The notes under the pieces are model-generated. The model was not told the origin of the DNA, searched no databases, and saw only the letters and a program-made list of their open reading frames with translations. Below, one piece after another: positions 54,638-62,468 of a DNA stretch of 64,000 bases (the stretch's first letter is position 1; every line of letters begins with the position of its first letter). Origin of the DNA: Alphaproteobacteria bacterium UBA6411 (GTDB lineage: Bacteria > Pseudomonadota > Alphaproteobacteria > CAAGCB01 > CAG-977); NCBI GenBank assembly GCA_002438565.1, contig DJPN01000022.1, positions 5,109 to 69,108 of the forward strand, in the 5' to 3' direction. A program made the position numbers and the translations under genes.

Positions 54638-56514
54638 TATTCACGCTCTCTAATCAAGCAGGATTTCAAATCTTCCGCCAACCGCGCGCACAACACGCGC
54701 AACTGCCGCTCCATTCCTGCAACAAAAGTCCTGTAACGCGATTTTCCGTTGACTTCGGCTTCCCTGTAAATCGGGGCATAAGCCGCCAGTTCGGCGTGCT
54801 TCGCAGTTAATTCAGCCCAGTAGCTTTGGGCGGCGGGCAGCGTTTCAAAAGACGACATTTGCAATATTTTGACCGTTCCGTCAGCCAAAACAGGCTTGTG
54901 AACCGGCGTTTTGGCCGCGGGAATCAACGCGGCGGATGCCGTTTTGGCTTCATCAATCCGTTTTAAATCGGTCCATTCCAAAATCTTCGCCCGTTCGTCC
55001 GCGCCCAAAGCCGTCAAACGCACCTGCTGTTCCGACGGCGCATAATCATAGGAAACTTCTTTAAATCCCTGCGGAGCGTTACGCGACAGATTGTTTTCCA
55101 ACATGTCCGCCATGCCCGCAACCGATGTCGTCAAAGAAAACGACGGCAGCGGATCCACGCCCAGCGCCATAAACAAATCGCTTTCGGCCGCCTTGTAGTC
55201 AGCATAAGCCAAATCTCGTTCCAAATGCGTTGTCAGCACGTCAACGGCCTGCAAAACAGCGGCGCGGCGTTCCTCCACGGTGTTTGTTTTTTCGTCGAAA
55301 GTTTTTTGCCACAGCTTGTCCGTCACGTTTTCCAAAGAATCCGCCGCCCCGAACGCATCCGCCGCCAGACGCAGCTGCAGATAAGACACATTGACCTGCG
55401 AAATGACGGCAACAGTCATGGCTTCGCGGCGCAAACGTTCCAGCTTTTGCTTGTCTTTGGCCGTGCGAACGGCTTGCGGTCTGGAAAACAATCCCAGCAG
55501 ATTCCAAGTCACGCCCATTCCCGCGTCAGCCCAATTTTTGCTTTTCAAGTACGAATTGGAATTGTAATTCAACCCCGCCGAAAATTCAATTCCGGGGAAA
55601 ATGCGCAAAATTTCCTTTTTGGCTTCGCGTTCGGCAATGCGCGCCTGATAATCGCCGATGCGCAATTCCGGACGGTTGACCAAAGCGAAATGTTCCAAAT
55701 CAATCTGGCCGAATTCACGCACGACCCGCGGCGTGTCCATTGCTTTGGGAATGTCCAGCGAAAACGCCGTCGCCGGCGGCAAATTCATCAGCGCCGCCAA
55801 TTCGGCTTTGGACGTCAGCACTTCTTTTTTCAAAGAATTCAGTTTTTGCAAAGCCTGCAGCAGCTTCCGCTGTTCCGCCAAACCTTCAACCGAATTTCCG
55901 GACAGCCCCGTTCTGACAATTTCCTGTTCCAAAGCGGACGTCATCGCATTGACGTCTTCGGCGACACGCTGAGCCGCCGCCGTGCGCCAAAACGCCGCGC
56001 GAACATCATGAACCAGTCTTTGCAAAGACTTGCGCCGCGCTTCTTCGGCGATAAAGCGGCGGTCGGACGCCTGTTTGGCATTCACATAACTGATGCCGAA
56101 ATCCAGCACGTTATACACGATTTGCAAATCGGCTTCCCGTGCGGATTTGTCGGAAACAATCAAGCTTTCGTTGCCGTCCGCGTCCTTTGCCGAAACTTTC
56201 AGTCTTTCCGATTTCGTCGTAAAACCGCCGGAAGCCGCCAGTTGCGGCAGCATATCCATGGTCGCCGAATCGGAAATCCCCGCAGCTATCGCCTGTTCCA
56301 TCGCGTCAACCCGCTGACGGGCGTTGTATTTCACCGCGCGGGCGATTGCCTCGTAAAGCGTTACCGGTTTGGTCAATTCTTCCTGCCCGCCGAACAAAGC
56401 GGTTTTGTCCATGTCGGCACGCGCGGCGCGGTCGGCAATATTCGTCGGCTGAGTGCTGACGGCACACGCCGCCAGTCCGAATGAAACCAAAGCAAATCCC
56501 AACAAATTACGCAT
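54637..56514 (-). CDS. TolC-like outer-membrane lipoprotein fused to a C-terminal SPOR domain
   Basis: 625 residues with lipoprotein signal LLGFALVSFGLAACAVS (Cys17). Residues about 45-480 form two repeats of the TolC/OEP coiled-coil hairpins (TLYEAIARAVKYNARQRVDAMEQAI; LVNRPELRIGDYQARIAEREAKKEILRIFPGIEFSAGLNY). The last 75 residues (KILQMSSFETLPAAQSYWAEL, then YRTFVAG and LCARLAEDLKSC) fit a SPOR domain, which binds denuded peptidoglycan at septa. No inner-membrane pump gene is adjacent. The combination is unusual. Confidence 0.78.
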   Translation of the reverse strand: MRNLLGFALVSFGLAACAVSTQPTNIADRAARADMDKTALFGGQEELTKPVTLYEAIARAVKYNARQRVDAMEQAIAAGISDSATMDMLPQLAASGGFTTKSERLKVSAKDADGNESLIVSDKSAREADLQIVYNVLDFGISYVNAKQASDRRFIAEEARRKSLQRLVHDVRAAFWRTAAAQRVAEDVNAMTSALEQEIVRTGLSGNSVEGLAEQRKLLQALQKLNSLKKEVLTSKAELAALMNLPPATAFSLDIPKAMDTPRVVREFGQIDLEHFALVNRPELRIGDYQARIAEREAKKEILRIFPGIEFSAGLNYNSNSYLKSKNWADAGMGVTWNLLGLFSRPQAVRTAKDKQKLERLRREAMTVAVISQVNVSYLQLRLAADAFGAADSLENVTDKLWQKTFDEKTNTVEERRAAVLQAVDVLTTHLERDLAYADYKAAESDLFMALGVDPLPSFSLTTSVAGMADMLENNLSRNAPQGFKEVSYDYAPSEQQVRLTALGADERAKILEWTDLKRIDEAKTASAALIPAAKTPVHKPVLADGTVKILQMSSFETLPAAQSYWAELTAKHAELAAYAPIYREAEVNGKSRYRTFVAGMERQLRVLCARLAEDLKSCLIRERE

Positions 56515-56699
56515 AAGAAAATCCTGTATCGGTCAAGCCTGCAACCGCACGGTTTGCGGCACATTTTTTATCAAGATACAATATATAGCCGTTCTGGCAA
56601 CAACTTTTTACCATTTTTTAACATTTTCCTTTTGTTTGGCAAACGAACGGCGCCAAAGTATTCAAACCTTGACGCCGCTTGATAAACAGTTGGCAAATT

Positions 56700-58886
56700 T
56701 TATCGCGAAAAATGCTTGTTTTTCATTTGGGCAAGGACGCTTGCCGTTTGATTTTGGCGCTGTTTCTGGCGGTTTTCCTCGCGCACCGCCTGCAGCACCA
56801 CGACGGAATGAGGCTGGGCGCGATAGTTGCCGTCCCTGATTTCACGCTGTTCGACGGGCAGTTTTTCAACGCCCAAATGCGCGGTGTCGAAAGCGACTTC
56901 CCACTTTTGACCGTTCGGCGCGGGCGGTGTTCTGAAATCGACTTCGCCGTTGTGCGCGTTCATAATGACCATGAAATCGTCGTCCGCGGGTTTGCCGTCC
57001 TTTTTCGTCTTTTCCCCCGCCAAAACATAGGACAGCGTTTTGGCAAACGGCTGCCAGTCGCCGCCCGTCATTTCCTGTCCGTCGGGACGGATGAAAGTAA
57101 TGTCTTTAGTCCCCTTGTCGTCGACAGGCTGCCCGTCAAAATAATCGACATTGCCCAAAACGGGGTGTTCGCGGCGCAGTTTCGTCATAAAGCCGACCAT
57201 TTCCGCCGATTTTACATCGCGGTCTGAAATCTTGTCCCAGTTCACCCAGCTGGTTTCGTTGTCTTGACAATACGGGTTGTTGTTGCCGTTCTGCGAACGG
57301 TTGAATTCGTCGCCCGCCAAACGCATCGGCACGCCCGAAGCCATTAACAATGTCGCTTCCAAGTTTCGCACCATTTTGTTGCGGAATTCGTCCAAGCCTT
57401 CGTCCCGATAGCCCTCGTGCCCCCAGTTGCGGCCGAAGTTCTGGTTTGCCCCATCGGTGTTGTGCCACGGGTTGGCTTCGTTGTGTTTCTGTTCGTACGA
57501 CCACAAGTCTTTGGCGGTAAAGCCGTCGTGCGCCGTCACAAAGTTGACGGACGGCGACATTCTTTCGCCCTCGTTTTTCATATCGTCGGACGCGGTCATG
57601 CGCTGCGCCATTTTGGCGGCGAAGCCCTCGTTCCCGCACCAGAAACGGCGGGTGTCGTCGCGGAAACGGTCGTTCCACTGCATCCAGTTTTTCTGGAAAT
57701 TGCCGACTTGGTATCCGCCCGCGCCGCAGTCCCATGGTTCGGCAATCAGCTTGCATTTCGACAGCACGGGGTCGTTTCTCAACGCTTCGTAAAACGGATG
57801 GTTCTTGTCAAAGTCGCGATTGGCGGGGTCGCCCTCGCGTCCGCGTCCCATAACGGTCGCCAAATCAAAACGGAATCCGTCAACGCCCATTTCCTCCGCC
57901 CAATAGCGCAGGGAATCGACCGCCAGACGGCGCGCCATCGGCTTGGTCATATCCAAAGCGTTGCCGCAGCCCGTTTCGTTGCGGTATTCGGATTTGTCGT
58001 TCGGGTTGTGGACAAAGTAATACGCGCTGTCAATGCCTTTCAAACTCAGCATTTGCGTATGCGCGTCGCCCTCGCCCACATGGTTGTAAACGACATCCAT
58101 AATGACTTCCTTGCCCGCCGCGTGATAAGCGTTGACCATTTTTTTGAATTCGACGGGATCGCCGTAATCGGGGTGCGGCGCGAAATAAGCAATCGGCTCA
58201 TACCCCCAGTAGTTCGACAGTCCGTTTTTGGCAACGGCTTCATCGGTCGCAAAAGCCTGCACGGGCAGCAGTTCGACGGACGAAATCCCCTGTTCGTCAA
58301 TGTATTTCATCACTTCGGGGTTCGCCATTCCCGCGAATTTGCCCTTGTCGGCGGCGGGAACGTCGGGGTGCTTTATCGTAAAGCCCTTGGCGTGCGTTTC
58401 GTAAACGACGGTTTGATTCCACGGCACATTGGGTTTTTCGACCGTTCCGACCGCCTTTAACGCTTCGGGGTCTTGAATAATCGCCTTGGGCGCGATTCTG
58501 CCCGTGTCGGCCGTGTTTTTCGATTTTTTGTCATTCGGATACGATGCCAGATAGTCATCGTTCCATTCAAATTCCCTGTCCAACTGACGGGCGTACGGGT
58601 CAATCAACAGCTTGTTCGGATTGAAGCGCATGCCGCGGTCGGGGTCATAAGGGCCGTCCACGCGATAGCCGTAGCGCATCCCCGGCTTTGCATCGGGCAG
58701 ATAGCCCGACCAGATTCCGTCCTCGGAACGGCTGGGCAATTCGATTCGCGTTTCGTTTTCGTTTTCATCGAACAGGCAAAGCTCGACTTTTGTCGCGTTT
58801 TCGGAAAACAGCGCGAAATTCACGCCCTTTCCGTCATACGTCGCGCCCAGTTTTTCGGGATTGCCCTGTAAAATTTTCGCTGTCAT
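56700..58886 (-). CDS. glgX: Glycogen debranching enzyme GlgX
   Basis: 728 residues of the GH13 GlgX/isoamylase type. The N-terminal carbohydrate-binding domain (LGATYDGKGVNFALFSENATKVELCLFD), DVVYNHVGEGD, the nucleophile in GFRFDLATVMGR, the acid/base in LIAEPWDCG and the transition-state residues in NFVTAHDGFT are present. It removes short alpha-1,6 branches from phosphorylase-limited glycogen. A terminator stem lies just ahead of its ATG, and the AAAGGG ribosome binding site is part of that stem. Confidence 0.93.
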   Translation of the reverse strand: MTAKILQGNPEKLGATYDGKGVNFALFSENATKVELCLFDENENETRIELPSRSEDGIWSGYLPDAKPGMRYGYRVDGPYDPDRGMRFNPNKLLIDPYARQLDREFEWNDDYLASYPNDKKSKNTADTGRIAPKAIIQDPEALKAVGTVEKPNVPWNQTVVYETHAKGFTIKHPDVPAADKGKFAGMANPEVMKYIDEQGISSVELLPVQAFATDEAVAKNGLSNYWGYEPIAYFAPHPDYGDPVEFKKMVNAYHAAGKEVIMDVVYNHVGEGDAHTQMLSLKGIDSAYYFVHNPNDKSEYRNETGCGNALDMTKPMARRLAVDSLRYWAEEMGVDGFRFDLATVMGRGREGDPANRDFDKNHPFYEALRNDPVLSKCKLIAEPWDCGAGGYQVGNFQKNWMQWNDRFRDDTRRFWCGNEGFAAKMAQRMTASDDMKNEGERMSPSVNFVTAHDGFTAKDLWSYEQKHNEANPWHNTDGANQNFGRNWGHEGYRDEGLDEFRNKMVRNLEATLLMASGVPMRLAGDEFNRSQNGNNNPYCQDNETSWVNWDKISDRDVKSAEMVGFMTKLRREHPVLGNVDYFDGQPVDDKGTKDITFIRPDGQEMTGGDWQPFAKTLSYVLAGEKTKKDGKPADDDFMVIMNAHNGEVDFRTPPAPNGQKWEVAFDTAHLGVEKLPVEQREIRDGNYRAQPHSVVVLQAVREENRQKQRQNQTASVLAQMKNKHFSR

Positions 58887-58938
58887 AAAAAAACGCCCTT
58901 TCTCGCTTATTTAGACAAAGTTTAGCGAAAAAGGGCGT
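58887..58938 (-). terminator. Terminator of the rfb operon abutting the glgX start
   Basis: CGCCCTTTCTCGC and GCGAAAAAGGGCG pair with one mismatch around an 18-base loop; on the minus strand seven T follow and the glgX ATG comes next. Read-through would be needed for rfb-glgX co-transcription. Confidence 0.8.
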
Positions 58939-58972
58939 GGTTGACAAGGATATTTTTTGTCAAAAAAATTTT

Positions 58973-59989
58973 TTATCGACGGTTTTTCAAATACCATTCA
59001 ACGGTTTTGACAATGCCCGTATCAAAGTTTTCGTCGGCTTTCCAGCCCAGTTCCGTTTCCAGCTTTGTCGCGTCGATGGCGTAGCGGCGGTCGTGTCCCG
59101 CGCGGTCTTTGACGAACGTAATCAGTTCTTCGTACTTATGACCGTTCGCACGCGGCACTTCCCTGTCCAAAATGCGGCAAATCGTCGTTACAATCGTGAT
59201 GTTGTCGCGTTCGTTGCGGCCGCCGATGTTATACGTTTCGCCCGAACGTCCTTTCGTCCAAACCAAATTGATGGCTTTGCAGTGGTCAAGGACGTACAGC
59301 CAGTCGCGGATATTCTTGCCGTCGCCGTAAATCGGCAGGGGCTTTTCCGCCAAAGCGCTTTGAATGATGTGCGGAATCAGCTTTTCGGGATGCTGTTTCG
59401 GGCCGTAGTTGTTTGAGCAGTTCGACGTCGTCACGTTCATGCCGTAGGTGTGGTGGTACGCGCGCACCAGCATATCGGACGACGCTTTCGACGCGGAATA
59501 GGGCGAATTGGGCGCGTACGGCGTCGTTTCCGTAAAGAATCCCGTCGCCCCCAAAGTCCCGTACACTTCGTCGGTGGAAATGTGATGGAAACGGCAGTTT
59601 TCGTATCCCGCCTTGACAACGTTCGGCGCGTCCATCCAATGGCGGCGCGCGGCGTCCAACAGCGTAAACGTCCCCAACACGTTCGTTTTGACAAAAATTT
59701 CAGGACCTTTAATCGAATTGTCGACGTGGCTTTCTGCGGCAAAATGAATCACGCCTTTGAAGTCGTATTTGTCAAACAACGCGTTGACCAGTTCCTTGTC
59801 CGCGATATCGCCCTTGACAAAGATATAGTTCGGATTGCCCTGCACTTCCGCCAAATTGCGCTCGTCGGCGGCGTATGTCATCGCGTCCAGATTGACAACC
59901 GTCAATTCGGGGTGGGTTTCCAAAAAATAGGGAACGAAGTTCGAGCCGATAAAGCCCGCTCCGCCCGTGATTAAAATCGTGCCAGACAT
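58973..59989 (-). CDS. rfbB: dTDP-glucose 4,6-dehydratase
   Basis: Second step of dTDP-L-rhamnose synthesis. The NAD-binding ITGGAGFIGSNF and catalytic YSASKASSD are present, with HISTDEVYG. The ATG at 59989 is preferred over an upstream TTG. 338 residues. Overlaps rfbD by 19 bases. Confidence 0.96.
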   Translation of the reverse strand: MSGTILITGGAGFIGSNFVPYFLETHPELTVVNLDAMTYAADERNLAEVQGNPNYIFVKGDIADKELVNALFDKYDFKGVIHFAAESHVDNSIKGPEIFVKTNVLGTFTLLDAARRHWMDAPNVVKAGYENCRFHHISTDEVYGTLGATGFFTETTPYAPNSPYSASKASSDMLVRAYHHTYGMNVTTSNCSNNYGPKQHPEKLIPHIIQSALAEKPLPIYGDGKNIRDWLYVLDHCKAINLVWTKGRSGETYNIGGRNERDNITIVTTICRILDREVPRANGHKYEELITFVKDRAGHDRRYAIDATKLETELGWKADENFDTGIVKTVEWYLKNRR

Positions 59990-60789
59990 TTTTCCAAACT
60001 TTCCTGCCAATGCGGGACGTCAATTCCCATGGATTTGATTTTCGCTTTATTCAAAACGGAATAAAACGGACGTTTTGCTTTTGTCGGATACTGCGCCGAT
60101 TCAATGGCGTTGACGCGGCATTTCAGTCCCGACAGCTTCATGATTTCGCGGGCGAAGTCATACCAGCTGCACACGCCCTCGTTTGAAAAGTGATAGGTTT
60201 CCTTTGTGCCGTCCTTGATTTGGGGCAGCAAATCGACGATTGCCCGCGCCAAATCGGCGGCGTACGTCGGCGTTCCGATTTGGTCGAACACGACGTTCAA
60301 GCTGTCGCGCTCCGCCCCCAAACGGCGCATTGTTTTGACAAAATTGTTGCCGTACGGACTGTACAGCCATGCCGTGCGGACAATCGCGCACGTTTTGGCA
60401 TGGGCTTTCAGCGCCTCTTCGCCGTCGCGTTTGGTGATGCCGTACACGCTGACGGGATTCGTCGCATCCGTTTCGGTATAAGGGCGATGCCCCAAGCCGT
60501 CAAAAACGTAATCGGTCGAAACGTGAACAACCTTCGCCCCCGACTTGCCCAAATTCGCGACGCCGTCCACATTGACCGCGCGGCATTTTTCGGGTTCGTC
60601 CTCGGCTTTGTCCACCGCGGTATAAGCGGCGCAGTTGACAATCGTGTCGACACCTTGTTCGTCGACAAAGCGTTTGACGGCCGCCGCGTCCGTAATGTCC
60701 AAATCGGGCATGTCAACGCCCAAAGCATCGGGCAGCAGAGCTTTCAGCTCGGTTCCCAGCTGACCGTTTACCCCTGTAATCAAAAGCAT
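59971..60789 (-). CDS. rfbD: dTDP-4-dehydrorhamnose reductase
   Basis: Final, NADPH-dependent step of dTDP-rhamnose synthesis. LLITGVNGQLGTEL, the FSTDYVFDG-like VSTDYVFDG segment and YGITKRDGEEA (catalytic YxxxK) are present. 272 residues, overlapped by rfbC at its start. Confidence 0.94.
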   Translation of the reverse strand: MLLITGVNGQLGTELKALLPDALGVDMPDLDITDAAAVKRFVDEQGVDTIVNCAAYTAVDKAEDEPEKCRAVNVDGVANLGKSGAKVVHVSTDYVFDGLGHRPYTETDATNPVSVYGITKRDGEEALKAHAKTCAIVRTAWLYSPYGNNFVKTMRRLGAERDSLNVVFDQIGTPTYAADLARAIVDLLPQIKDGTKETYHFSNEGVCSWYDFAREIMKLSGLKCRVNAIESAQYPTKAKRPFYSVLNKAKIKSMGIDVPHWQESLEKCLARF

Positions 60790-61328
60790 GTTTCAAAATC
60801 CTTGAACAACGGATGAAGCTTGTCCTTTTCGGATAAAATGCGGTCTTCGGCGGGAATTTGCCAATCAATGCCCAAATCGGGGTCGTTGCAGTCGATGCCG
60901 CCTTCGGATTCCTTGCAGTACAGGTTGTCGCATTTATATGCGAACACAGCCGTTCTGCTCAGCACGGAAAAACCGTGGGCAAAGCCGCGCGGAATGAACA
61001 GCTGCAAGTTGTTTACGTCACTGAGTTCGACGGCGACGTGCCTGCCGTACGTTTCCGATCCTTTGCGCAAATCGACCGCAACATCCAAAACGGAACCCTG
61101 CAGCACGCGCACCAGTTTCGCCTGCGCGTGCGCGCCCTTTTGGAAATGCAAGCCGCGAATAACGCCGTAAGACGATTTGGACTGGTTGTCCTGCACGAAT
61201 TTCGCCGTGATGCCGTTGTCGTTGAACAGCTTTTCATTGTACGTTTCAAAGAAATAGCCGCGATCGTCCGTAAAAATACGCGGTTCAAAAATGACAACGT
61301 CTTTGATTTTTGTCGAAATAAAAGGCAT
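60780..61328 (-). CDS. rfbC: dTDP-4-dehydrorhamnose 3,5-epimerase
   Basis: A cupin epimerase of 182 residues. The motif VRGLHFQ-like IRGLHFQKGAHAQAKLVRVLQG contains the catalytic histidine, and PRGFAHGFSVLS is the second hallmark. It ends 10 bases inside rfbD and starts two bases after rfbA. Confidence 0.95.
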   Translation of the reverse strand: MPFISTKIKDVVIFEPRIFTDDRGYFFETYNEKLFNDNGITAKFVQDNQSKSSYGVIRGLHFQKGAHAQAKLVRVLQGSVLDVAVDLRKGSETYGRHVAVELSDVNNLQLFIPRGFAHGFSVLSRTAVFAYKCDNLYCKESEGGIDCNDPDLGIDWQIPAEDRILSEKDKLHPLFKDFETCF

Positions 61329-61329
61329 T

Positions 61330-62217
61330 TTAGACCTCGGGTGTTTTGATTTCGCCGTTTGCCAGTTTCAGCAAGTACTGACCGTAGCCCGTCTTGCTCA
61401 TTTGTTCGCCGCGGGCAAACAGCTCTTCGCGGGAAATAAAGCCGTTCAAGAAAGCGATTTCCTCCAAGCAGGCGATTTTAATTCCCTTGCGCTTTTCAAT
61501 CGCTTCGACATAGGAAGAAGCCTGCAGCAAGCTGTCGTGCGTTCCCGTGTCGAACCAGTCGATATCGCGTGAAAACAGGTTGACTTTCAATGTGCCGCGG
61601 CGCAGGTATTCCTTGTTGACGTCGGTGATTTCGTATTCGCCGCGCGCCGACGGACGCAAAGTGCGCGCGATTTCCAGCACGTCGTTGTCGTAGAAATACA
61701 GCCCCGGAACGGCGTAGTTCGACTTCGGATGCACGGGTTTTTCCTCGATGCTCAGCGCTTTGAAATTTTCGTCGAATTCGACGACGCCGTAGCGTTCGGG
61801 GTCTTGGACATAGCAGCCGAAAACAACCGCGCCCTCTTTCAGTTTCGCGGCGGATTTCAGCTGTTCCGTCAAAGCGTGACCGTGGAAAATGTTATCCCCC
61901 AGCACCAATGCGGCGGTGTCGTTTCCGACGAACTCCGCGCCGATGACGAACGCCTGCGCCAGTCCGTTCGGAACAGCCTGTTCCGCATAGGAAATATTCA
62001 TTCCCAAATGGCTTCCGTCGCCGAACAAACGTTTGAATCCCGGCAAATCCAGCGGCGTCGAAATCACCAAAACATCGCGGATTCCCGCACGCATCAGCAA
62101 CGACATCGGATAGTAAATCATCGGTTTGTCGTAAATGGGAATCATTTGCTTGGAAACGGCGATGGTCGCGGGATACAAACGCGTTCCCGATCCGCCCGCC
62201 AGAATAATGCCTTTCAT
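61330..62217 (-). CDS. rfbA: Glucose-1-phosphate thymidylyltransferase
   Basis: Makes dTDP-glucose from glucose-1-phosphate and dTTP. The nucleotide-binding [14 protein letters not shown] and [19 protein letters not shown] motifs are at the start, followed by [16 protein letters not shown] five bases before ATG 62217 fixes the start. First gene of the rfbACDB operon. Confidence 0.97.
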   Translation of the reverse strand: MKGIILAGGSGTRLYPATIAVSKQMIPIYDKPMIYYPMSLLMRAGIRDVLVISTPLDLPGFKRLFGDGSHLGMNISYAEQAVPNGLAQAFVIGAEFVGNDTAALVLGDNIFHGHALTEQLKSAAKLKEGAVVFGCYVQDPERYGVVEFDENFKALSIEEKPVHPKSNYAVPGLYFYDNDVLEIARTLRPSARGEYEITDVNKEYLRRGTLKVNLFSRDIDWFDTGTHDSLLQASSYVEAIEKRKGIKIACLEEIAFLNGFISREELFARGEQMSKTGYGQYLLKLANGEIKTPEV

Positions 62218-62400
62218 CAACACCTCCTGTTTTATCGAAAGTTTTATCAAAGGTAGCATTGAACACCCTGCAAAGCAACATCCTTTTTCGGCGAACCAAT
62301 ATTTTTTGAAAATCAAGGCTATACGCTTATTTTAAACCTCCTTTTTTATTGCACGCCCTTTCGCTTTCCAGCTTTAAAAAATTCTTTATATAAAAAAAGC

Positions 62401-62428
62401 TTGTTTCGACAAAGTTTTCTGCTATTCT
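62401..62428 (+). promoter_or_regulatory. Weak predicted promoter for the 3'-truncated gene
   Basis: TTGTTT at 62401-62406 and TATTCT at 62423-62428, 16-base spacer, 40 bases before the next start codon; the ATG itself is at 62469. Confidence 0.35.
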
Positions 62429-62468
62429 GTCAACAAGAGAATCTTTCCGATTTGTCAGAGGTGCCGTT

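Noticed and set aside
56515..56699. Possible small gene or RNA between the TolC-like gene and glgX
   Set aside because: Only a modest hairpin (CGGCGTCAA-type arm) near 56650-56680 is seen; no promoter or frame supported.
58941..58963. Inverted repeat TTGACAA/TTGTCAA after the rfbB stop
   Set aside because: A 7-base stem with no T run and adjacent to a stronger terminator; probably chance or A/T-rich spacer.
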